The notes below the pieces were generated by a model. The model was not told where the DNA came from. It saw only the letters and a program-made list of their open reading frames with translations, and searched no databases. Positions 55,395 to 64,000 of a DNA stretch of 64,000 nt are shown here, in pieces. The stretch comes from Zea mays. Its lineage: Eukaryota; Streptophyta; Magnoliopsida; Poales; Poaceae. Within the stretch, counting starts at the first letter, position 1; each line of letters starts with the position of its first letter. A program made the translations under genes and the position numbers. The stretch spans positions 10,190,001 to 10,254,000 of the forward strand of contig NC_050104.1 of the NCBI RefSeq assembly GCF_902167145.1, given 5' to 3'.

Positions 55395-58300
55395 TGTAAT
55401 ACACACTTTGTAAGAAAAGTCTAAAAATAGAAATGCTATTCGTTTATATATATGGGTGTTAGCTATATTTGTTATTCCATGTGAACACCATATATAACAA
55501 ATAAATAAATGAAAAAAGACACCCAAAAATAATACATGCATCATGCTGGGATTTTATTTTGTGTGAATTTTGTGACAATATAAAAAAGATGTGACAAGAA
55601 AAATATTAAAGTCCAAAAAAGGGAATTTAGAACCTAAAAGAAATTCTTGAATCTAGAAAAGAGAAGGAAATAAATATGGTGAGGATAAAAATAAGTAAAT
55701 AAAAATATATTATTCCAGCATTAGAGTGTGAATTTGTATAATGGACTCAAAGGTGAAATTCACATTAAAGTTCAAATTTGATTCAAAACAATTATAAAAG
55801 AAAACATAAAATAAAAGATAAAAGAAAAGAAAGTAAAAAGAAAAAGGAATAAAATCTACCTGGGCCAGACCCCCCCCCAAATCGGCCCATCAGCTCACCC
55901 CAACGTGTGGCCCACTCTGCCCACGCTCTCACGCGCGCCGCTCGCACTGACGGATGTGGCCCAGTGGCCGGTCACTCGGGCGCACTCGCACATCGTGTGT
56001 CGCCGGTCGCTGGGGCCGCTTCGTCAGCCAACCGGATGTCGCACTTCGTCTGTTAGCGCTTACGTGTGGGACCCACCCGTCAGGGTTCCCCTTTCCTCAC
56101 GGCGTGCTGTTGCAACAGAACTTGCGCGCGACCGCGTCAACGGACCTCGCGAAATCCGTGGCGAACTCTGCGCGTGGGATCGGGGACTAACCCAATCACG
56201 ACCCCGAACTGCCCGTGCGAAGACCATATAGTTGCACCGTGAGTTCCCTGTCGTTTCTCTCCTCCCCATCACCTCTGGCTTCTCGCGCGGTCGGAGAGTC
56301 GCGCTGTCACGGCGAACATAGCCAATACCATTGTGCTTCCTTCAGAGTGTTGCCCTGGGTCATCGGGGTGAAGCCACCGTCGGTGCTCGAGCTCAGGGGC
56401 GCGTTTTACGGTGATACCGGGAGTCAATTTCTCGTCGTGATCGAGCTTCGCCGCGGCTCCACCGTTCACCGTGACCTACACCGTCGAGACGACAATACCT
56501 GGTATGGCGTGTTCGATTTAGATCACCATCACCTCCTCTCTGTAATTCCCTAGCCGCGTGGGGTAAAGTGGGCCGGGGTGCCGGATTTGGCTGTCACCGG
56601 CGATGGTGTCCGTCGCGGGAGAACACGCCGCCGTGTCTTTTTCGCTTGAGGTTGCGGATGGCTTCAGCGTCGTCGATTGGATAGCCAACATCCGGGATTA
56701 GAAGGGGGGATAACGATTGGGTGTGTTAGATCGTAGCCGCCCATCTAGATCTGATGGCTGGGATTCGGTACCGGTTTAGGGGAAACCTAGTTCTAATCTG
56801 AGGCGCACGTGTTAGATCAAGTGGCCACGACCTCCCATACCCCTTCGATGTGCGCAGTTTGCAGAAAGAACCTTATAATTCTAACAAATCAACCTGCCAT
56901 CTAGGGACCCTATTCTCTGTGTCTGGGATATCTTGCGCATAGCCCCTTGTGGTTCACAGAAATCAGGCCCAGTCCAGTGCCATGATAAATTGAATAAAGG
57001 AATTAGAAAATAGGTTTTTATTGTATAAATGAGCACTAGAATTTGAATAATTCATAGAAAATTCATATGAACCCCAAATTAATCCATTCCAATTTCTAAA
57101 ATTTTGTAATATTAATGTTTATCACCCAGAGTCTCTGTTTTGACATGACAACAGTAAGAAAAATAATTTCTCATTTAATCATATTTCAAGCATATAAAAC
57201 ATTTGGAAATTTATATCTTAAAATCTATAACTCCAAAAATTATGATTCCTGTTCCTAGGATTTTCTTTATATACTATGTATGTTTGTATTGATGCGAGTA
57301 GAAAAGCCTGTGACTGAGGATCCTGGTGCCCAGCAGATAGAAGTAGCTGAGCAGAAGCTCATTGAAGGCAAGTTATGCCCTTGACCACTTTTTACCCAAT
57401 AATGTTCTTTAATACCACTTATTAATGCATAGGTTTAATTTTGATGGGACCCGATAGGTCACCCTAGATTGTTTATCTCTTTACCTTGTTATCCCTGAAT
57501 CACTTGGGTAGTTTTGCTATTGCTTTACATGTTTTTGGGATAATATTTCATTATATCCATGTTCCAGTTATTCTGTTATTTTATTCATGTTCATGTCAAG
57601 ATCATTAATGTTAATTGGAACATGGAGCTTAACTTGAGAAACACGTGCCACCACAAGGGTTTAATGGGACGCCCTTGGCTGACTAATTAGGAAAGCTAGT
57701 GGAAGACTACCTTACCTGAAAGGGGCAAGGGCAGTAGGGGGGTTGCATGCAAGGAGGTTCTCGGGTTGATTTTGCTGCGATGGCGGTCAGACGGGGGATT
57801 CTTGCAAGTGCGCTTCCCATAAACTGTAGCGGGTTGTCGAAAGCTAGTGAAACTTTGTAAAGGCCTCGTAGTGTTGCCCTGCCTCGCTTCCTTGGTAGAG
57901 GTGTATGGGAGTCACGACCCCTTGACAGATGGGTAACATGACTTGTGGGTACAGGGTACAACCTCTGTAGAGGGTAAAACTGGTATACTAGTCGTGCTCG
58001 CGATCATGAGCCGCTCAGAACTCTGTGATGATTAATTTATGGAACTTAAATTCAATTTGTCATTTGCATTGCATGGGATTCTGTATTAATTTTGTTCTAT
58101 TATTTTTATTAAGGTATGGTATTTACTTACATTTAGTAATTGCTAATAAAATTTTGACCAACTACTTAAAAGCAATGCTCAGCTTTAACCCCTGTTGTTG
58201 ATTAGCCTTACACATCACAAGAACTCCCACCTTTGGTGAGTTCATGCCACTGGTTCCCCACAACTTGTTGAGCTATGATCATGTGTGAGCTCACCATTGC

Positions 58301-58561
58301 TGTCTCACACCCCCCACAGGAGAAGAACATGTGGTTCAGGAGGAGCCACAAAGCGAGGAGTTTGATCTGATCTAGGTGGCGTTTCCCTAGTTGACTTGCG
58401 CCAAGGATGATCCTTAGTTCGTTTTATATTTACCCTTTTATTTTGTAATAAGACTTCCGCTATGTAATAAGACTTCCACTATATATTTGCGCCAAGGATG
58501 TTGTCTTCTTGGCGCATGTATGAGATGCACCCGGCTTTGTCCCTTAAAACCAGGTGTGACA
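55395..58561 (+). mobile_element. Del-type solo LTR, 3,167 bp
   Basis: It begins TGTAATACACAC and ends ACCAGGTGTGACA with perfect TSD CCCTA. The 3' part (57280-58561) is close to the LTR remnant at 21180-22490 and to the reverse complement of the young Del LTRs, while the first kilobase differs. The orientation is plus. It splits exon 2 of the antisense gene. No internal region is present. Confidence 0.92.
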
Positions 58562-58566
58562 CCCTA

Positions 58567-59112
58567 GCAGAAGCGCAAGCCGAAAATACTAGATTAAATG
58601 GGGAACTTCTACAAAAATCAGAGAGCTTTGAACAAGAAAGAAAAAGCTTGCAGACAAAATACGAAGCCGAAGCTGTCAAAAATACGAAGCTGCATCAATC
58701 TTTGAAAGAGTTTCAGAACATGTGTCTGGGTTTTGGCAGCCGCTGCGTACAGCGATTAAAAAAGCTTTTTAACTCAGTTGGAGCCAGCGCTGAAAAGTTT
58801 ACACCTTCGGCCGAAAACATATCAAGCACCTTCGAACACATTGAAGGCAAAGTCGAGGCGCTTGACGAAGTAATAGCGGGGCACGGTGACTTCTGTGCCC
58901 TGTTAGCTTCTCGCGGCACAGCTACAGCATTTCTGAAAGCCAGTTGTACGCACGGGAAGATTGTCAATAGACCAACTTTCAGCCTACCTTCAACAGATTT
59001 GGTTGATATTCCCAACGAGGCCCGAAGCATAGGGAGCAGATTTATAACACAAATTTGGGCGAAGGGTGGTTGGGATTTGGCTGGTGACGAGGCCCAAAGC
59101 TTGCTTAAGCCG
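58567..59112 (+). pseudogene. Antisense gene, exon 2 (3' part)
   Basis: An open frame of 182 codons continues the coiled coil (AEAQAENTRLNGELLQK) and then enters a conserved-looking globular tail (FEHIEGKVEALDEVIAGHGD, then IGSRFITQIWAKGGWDLAGD). No stop interrupts this part. The exon ends at 59112 before GTATG. Confidence 0.72.
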
Positions 59113-59185
59113 GTATGAAACTTATACCTGTTGCTTATCCTTTCTTGTGATTACTTTTTACCTTATACGGCTTTGTTGTGTGTAG
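59113..59185 (+). other. Predicted intron 2 of the antisense gene
   Basis: GTATGAAAC to TTGTGTGTAG, 73 bases, T-rich. The frame before it (SLLKP) joins that after it (DGDAED, stop). Confidence 0.65.
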
Positions 59186-59206
59186 GATGGTGATGCCGAA
59201 GATTAA
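59186..59206 (+). pseudogene. Antisense gene, exon 3 with stop codon
   Basis: Codes for an acidic end, DGDAED, with TAA at 59204-59206. It is short but in frame with exon 2 after removal of intron 2. Confidence 0.6.
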
Positions 59207-59641
59207 TAATCCGAAGCAGATTCTGAAGGCCGCTGAAGCTGTTTTTTACGCCTGTCTGCATAGATCTTTAGAAGCATTTGTATTATCTCTGTAAAAGACA
59301 TTGTAATCGAGAATTGAACATTACTCTATATATTTGTCCATACCTTGTAATATATTTTTACCTTTTCATCCATATGTAAATTGCTTTGCTGTGGACGAAA
59401 CTTGTATCTTTTGAGCCGAAGGCGAAAAACACCTTCCCTTCTTTTCGTACACAACGAAGCATATCTTCGCTTCTTCGTGCTCATCGAAGCATTGTTATCA
59501 AAGCTGAAGTATCTGTTTGTGCTTTATGTTATGATGATGATGATCCTACGAATGTCTACATGAATGTATATGAATGCAATGAATGATGTAATGTAATGTG
59601 CAAATGAATGTCCCAAACACACACACGAAACCACACACAGA
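59207..59641. other. 3' region of the antisense gene
   Basis: AT-rich DNA with several AATGTA / TATATATTT words that could act as polyadenylation signals for the antisense transcript (for example near 59325-59355). No coding sequence is seen. Confidence 0.4.
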
Positions 59642-60000
59642 CTCTGCATCCCCTTAGGAACGACTTTTGAGTCTTAAGCTCTGCATCCCCTTAGGAACGA
59701 CTTTTGAGCTTCTTCACCTTCTATTTCGGTGGCATTTAAGTTTTGCATCCCCTTAGGAATGACTTTTGAACTTCTTCACCTTCTATTTCGGTGGTATTTG
59801 GCTCTGCATTCCCTTTAGAACGACTTTTGAGCAAAAAACTTACTCTGCGCTCCCTTAGGAACGACTTTTTTGCAGCTTCATCATGCTTTTGGCTCTGCAT
59901 TCCCTTAGGAACGACTTTTGAGCAGAAAACTTACGCTGCGCTCCCTTAGGAACGACCTTTTGCAGCTTTGTCATGCTCTGCATCCCCTTGGGGACGTCTT
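59642..60000. repeat. Array of eight short repeats between antisense gene and pol end
   Basis: A core of the form CTCTGCATCCCCTTAGGAAC plus GACTTTTGAGC recurs about eight times between 59642 and 60000, with CTGCGCTCCC variants in alternating copies and spacers such as TTCTTCACCTTCTATTTCGG. It lies in the same position relative to pol as the 89-bp array of Tat element 1. Confidence 0.85.
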
Positions 60001-60195
60001 TTGAGCTTCTCCCTGCTTTTCTTTTTGCACACGATGGTGCATGCTCAGATTTTACATATTACATCTTTGGGGGATTTGGCCCTCGTAGGGCTAAATAAGA
60101 ATGAAAAATTACAAGCTATGGCCCCATTAAAAACCTTTCTCCCCTCTTGAAAGGAAAAGGGTGCCATAGAAAAAATGCAAAAAGATTACATCATA

Positions 60196-60630
60196 TTACA
60201 CATAGTATCGCCGAAACTCATCCGCAATCCAAGATCTGGGTATGTCGTTGCCGTCCATATCCTTAAATAAATAAGAACCGGGTCTTGACGAAGATACTAC
60301 TAGAAAAGGACCTTCCCACTTCAGTTGCAACTTGCCCACTGTGTCTGGGTTGGCCAATCTCCGAAGCACCAGATGCCCTAGCTTGATATTTTTCAATCGA
60401 ACTTTTCTGTCACGCCATTTTAATGTTTTGGCCTGATATTTATTGATGTGCTCTATAGCCTAAAGTATGGTCCCTTCTATAGTATCTTTTGTTACTTGAT
60501 AATCAGCTCTGTCTTCTGCCGAAGCTATTATTCTTATCGACCCCGTCTTTGCTTCTTCTGGAGTTATTGCTTCGTGACCAAATAAGAGCTTGAAGGGTGT
60601 AAACCCTATAGACCTTGACGCAGTTATGTT
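60196..60630 (-). pseudogene. pol: Integrase C-terminus of Tat element 2, truncated
   Basis: Reading down from 60630, the frame encodes a FTPFKLLFGHEAITPEEAK block, a TAG at 60462-60460 (where CAG is expected, ILQAIEH), then the integrase C-domain (LQLKWEGPFLVVSSSRPGSY) and the end DEFRRYYV at 60199. It is cut at 60630 by an inserted LTR. It would insert the cDNA; this fragment cannot. Confidence 0.85.
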
Positions 60631-63600
60631 TGTGGCAGAACCACCCGAATTATTCCAGCTTAAGTGCCTAAGTCACGCCTTAGGGGCCGTAACACTCTTA
60701 AATCGGAATAACCCGTCAGTCCCTCAGATCTAGTCTGATAGAGCCACTTAACCAGGATCAAATTCCACAATCTCACTCGAAGGTGAGTCACAGAAGAAAT
60801 ACAATAAAATAGGAAACCTCAAATTAAGTGTTGAATTATTACATAGATCGGAGTTTTTCGAGTAGCAAATAAGAGTTCACGAAATAAAATGCAGCGGATA
60901 ATCGATGTCGTCGGTATCGAGGAAATGGGCAAGGCCTAGCCCACTACTCCTCATGCTCCTCTCCTGCCGGAGCAACATCCCACTCGACCGTCCAACCCGG
61001 TGGCAGGGTGGTAGGCCAAGTCACACCATCAACCATATCCTGAAGCGTACCTGCAAAAATTATGCCACAAGCAAGGCTGAGTATACTAATACTCAGCTAG
61101 ACTTACCCGGTGTGAGGAGTCTACTCCTCTACCTCTAGACTATGCAACTGTTTGGCTAAGGGGTTTGGTTTGCCAAAAGCGCTAGCTGTTTCTAAAATCA
61201 ATTCTTAGCTTTTCAAATTCTAGTATCATTATTTTAGCTAGGTTTGCTCCTTCTAAGCATACATGGTAACAAGCATTTAGTTCAATCAACAAATTGTCTC
61301 ATGTAACCTCATTTCACTTCTTACTCGATGTAGTACAAGGGGTCAAGCAGTCTCATTAGCTGCGAGAAGCAGACGATTCGAATCGAGTTTTATCCTTGCA
61401 AGGTAAACCTAAACACACGACATGTCAGGGTACTCCGACCCCGCACATGACAATCGTCCCCATCGATTCCCCGTTCGTGTCCAAGCCTCACCGCCTTGGC
61501 ATACAATGCTCCACTGACCCTGGCTGCCGTCGTGCAGTGACCGCACTTGTACCCACCATAGCTAGCATGGGAGACCCAGTCTCAGGTCGCATGAGGGATA
61601 AAGTCCGCGCTCGGCTTCACTCAGGTACTAGGTTTACCGGTTACCATTTTTCCCGGCATGTGCTTAGTACGTTCAAACGCTTGACTCAGGTATCCACACA
61701 TTAATCCTTAATTCCTTTTTCCCGTCTCATGGTCAAGGCATCCTCCCTGGATCCAAGTCCATAGACTAACACAGATCCCGTTATCAAGATGAATACAATC
61801 AATTCCTGACCTCGCGCGAGTGCTAGAAAAATCACTCGACTTCTACCGAGATCCTGATTAGCAAGCAGCTACTCGACCTAGCATACTAGTATTCATCTCA
61901 AAAAGGAATCCTAAGTTCATGCAACTAGAGGTTTCAAGCAACTCCTACACTTAAGTGCACATTACAATCCTACAAGCATTAAGTGTAGTAAAGTAGCATA
62001 TAATAATACGATTATGCATATAAACCGGGGCTGCCTTCAATAGCTGGGGCTGCGGGGAGATCCTCGATAGCAGCCTCGGAAGCTTGCTCCTGGTCCTCTT
62101 CTTGGACAGTTCCTTGCTCGGAGATGAGCACGTACTCTCCGTCGGCGAGATTACAATCTAATGAATGCAATGCGTAAGATATATGCATGATATGATATGT
62201 GCTTTAGTAATTTCAACTTTTGATGGTGTATGATCTACTTGAGTTAGATAGAGTTAAACCTTACTTATGTGAGACTTTTGGGTGGTATACTTGGTAAGTT
62301 GGATCAACCTTAGCTAAGTTAAGTGGTAGGTTTATTTTTGGGGTTCCACTGAATTCTTTTTAAAGTCTTTAGTGGGAATTGCCTAGAATTCAAGTTGGAC
62401 TTATTGGAGTGAGGTTTATTTCTTCCTTCCTTTTCTTTATTCTCTTTGAGTTTTTAGAGTGGGTTTGAACTACATGTTACCTTAATAAATTTTCAAAAAT
62501 TCTGTAAAAATTACAGTGTCTTATTACTGGTGTATAGTTCTCTGTCTCAAAATTCGGGGTTAAAAAGTGAATAGTTTTCTCTAGACAAAATTACCAAATT
62601 TTAGGGCAGAAGTGGTGATTTGAACTACAACTATCATTTATTAGTAGGTACTTCTCTAAGACTTCTTTTTTCTGGCATTTAGATGTTATAACATGACTTG
62701 GCACAAAGATTTAGCCATTAATTCTTATTGATTATTTTACTAGGATTTTCTAAAGTTTCTAGCCAAAGGGGTGCTTTCTACTACCACTATATTTGAAAAA
62801 TATCAAACAACAGATTTCTGATTTTTCCTAGCTTCTATTTTGCGCAAGAGCAATAATTCTGAAGTTTGGCATCTTTTTGCTTAAGGGAAGGGGTGGTATG
62901 CATTAATTGGATTAAATGGTCTTTCTTATAAAATATTAGCAATAGGTATTATTTTGCATCTTTTTAATGAGTTTGCATTTTTCTCTGGTGGCCTATCTCA
63001 TCATTGACCTAGCAAAATTTTATTTGCCCATTATTGTATTATTATGGGTTATTCATGATTTATTTGGAAAATAACTCATTATCATATTATATTTATTTAC
63101 CCTACTTAAAATGATGGACTGGGGTGTTTATTATTTTTACAGTGGGGTTATGGTGGTTACAAGTCCACTAGATTTTTGTTATCAATTTTGGGTCTGGTTT
63201 TGTAATTCTAATAATTGATTTCTAATTGGAATAATGCTAAATAAAACATTTTACTTTAAAACTGATCTGGACTAGAGGTCCCTTTATTTTTCTTAGGTTC
63301 TCTGTTACTTAAGCAAACTAGGAAAAATAATTCAATCCACTGGTCATTAAGTTCTAAGGCTTTTCTGATTTTCCTAAGGTTTGGGCAGAAATGGCTTTTA
63401 ATGGATATCTACACTAATTTGTTCAATACTGGGGTTCTCACTATTTTTAAACAGTGCTTAAATGGGGTTTGAACATCCACAAATTTTCTTAGGTTCAGCA
63501 CAGAAACAAAACTAATTTTCCTTAATTAAACAAGGTTTGGTTAGTTTCTGTTTTTAATTTTAAACTCTAAAAATTAGAACAGAAAGCATAGGGTTCATTA

Positions 63601-64000
63601 TTTTTAAATGATAGCTCATATTATTCAGGATCTAGCAAAATTAGTTTGACAACTTTTGTATAAGAATTCATCAAGTTATGAATTTTCTAAGTTCTCTCTT
63701 TATTAGAAAGGTTAAACAGAAATGATTAAATGGGAAAACTACTTTGCAACGGGGTCCCTGGCGGGTGTTTTAAGTTTTCCTCACAGACTAGTCCCTGGGC
63801 TACTATTCAAATGAGTCACTGACATCTCAGAAAACCCCCTGGATTCTTCTAATCCTAACCCGAGGTCCTTTCCACAAATTAAACGGTACCCGCGGCGGAA
63901 GAAAGGGCGGAGGGGCTTACCGGTGGCGAGATTGCTCCAGTGAGGTGGCCGAGGGTGTAGGGGAGGTCCTGAGGGTCACGACGATGTGCGGGTCGCCGTC
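60631..64000 (-). mobile_element. Long LTR of a further gypsy element (Del-like), continues past the window
   Basis: It begins TGTGGCAGAACCACCCG exactly where Tat 2 integrase breaks off. At least 3,370 bases follow without any coding region, which fits a long Del-type LTR in minus orientation. As in the Del LTRs, there is a TTATTACATAG word and an AT-rich second half. The other end, the TSD partner of ATGTT (60626-60630) and the internal region are outside the window. No gene is visible in it. Confidence 0.65.

Larger units (their letters stand above)
52019..60630 (-). mobile_element. Tat-lineage gypsy element 2, with an antisense gene
   Basis: The element is minus-oriented. It has a 3' LTR at 52019-52641, a polypurine tract, an antisense gene region (52777-59206), a tandem array (59642-60000) and the integrase C-terminus (60196-60630). 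It is cut at 60631 by another LTR, so most of pol and the 5' LTR lie beyond the window. It belongs to the same family group as the LTR at 1-369. A Del solo LTR (55395-58561) is inserted in the antisense gene. Confidence 0.88.

Overview
This window is intergenic DNA from a large grass genome, most likely an Andropogoneae species such as maize. That is an inference from the Sirevirus, Tat-type and Del/Tekay-type retrotransposons and from the CGGAC-N-GTCCG palindromes in their LTRs. I recognise no host protein gene, tRNA or rRNA. Nearly every base can be assigned to a transposable element, and most elements sit inside other elements. The nesting is proved by target-site duplications (TSDs) readable on both sides of most insertions.

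Left nest (1-22490). A Del-type LTR (remnant 19415-22490, + strand) was hit by a Tat-lineage Ty3/gypsy element (- strand, 370-19414). That element has a 2,004-codon gag-pol frame broken only by three stop codons, and its 5' LTR was later split by a complete Del/Tekay element (8517-19148, TSD CATCC). Bases 1-369 are the end of another LTR, inserted in the Tat element's 3' region. Middle nest (22491-37690). Low-complexity intergenic DNA carries a non-autonomous hAT element (22666-24444, 8-bp TSD CTAGAAAG) and a gag-only gypsy element (26130-36371, TSD CTTAC). The gag of the latter was split by a young Copia element (27799-33662, TSD TAAAC) with identical LTRs and a pol frame that is fully open.

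Right nest (about 37971-64000). An old, decayed Copia element is the host. Its 5' LTR holds a GC-rich MITE. The MITE holds a gypsy solo LTR (TSD GGACT), and that holds a 4.1-kb Del solo LTR (TSD GTGGG). Its gag holds a Sirevirus solo LTR (TSD CTAAC), and its pol region holds a Sirevirus that runs from about 47158. The Sirevirus integrase is broken at 52018 by a second Tat-lineage element (- strand, 52019-60630). That element holds another Del solo LTR (55395-58561, TSD CCCTA), and its integrase is cut at 60631 by a further long LTR that runs off the window.

The most interesting unit is the 52-60 kb Tat element. Between its pol end and 3' LTR it carries a gene on the opposite strand, with its own TATA/G-box promoter, two predicted GT-AG introns and a coiled-coil tail. 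Because the introns are antisense to the genomic RNA, splicing of that RNA cannot remove them. The first Tat element keeps what looks like the tail of a similar antisense frame (370-512), and both elements carry a tandem array just downstream of pol. Decay here is dominated by stop codons explained by C-to-T changes, as expected for methylated plant transposons.
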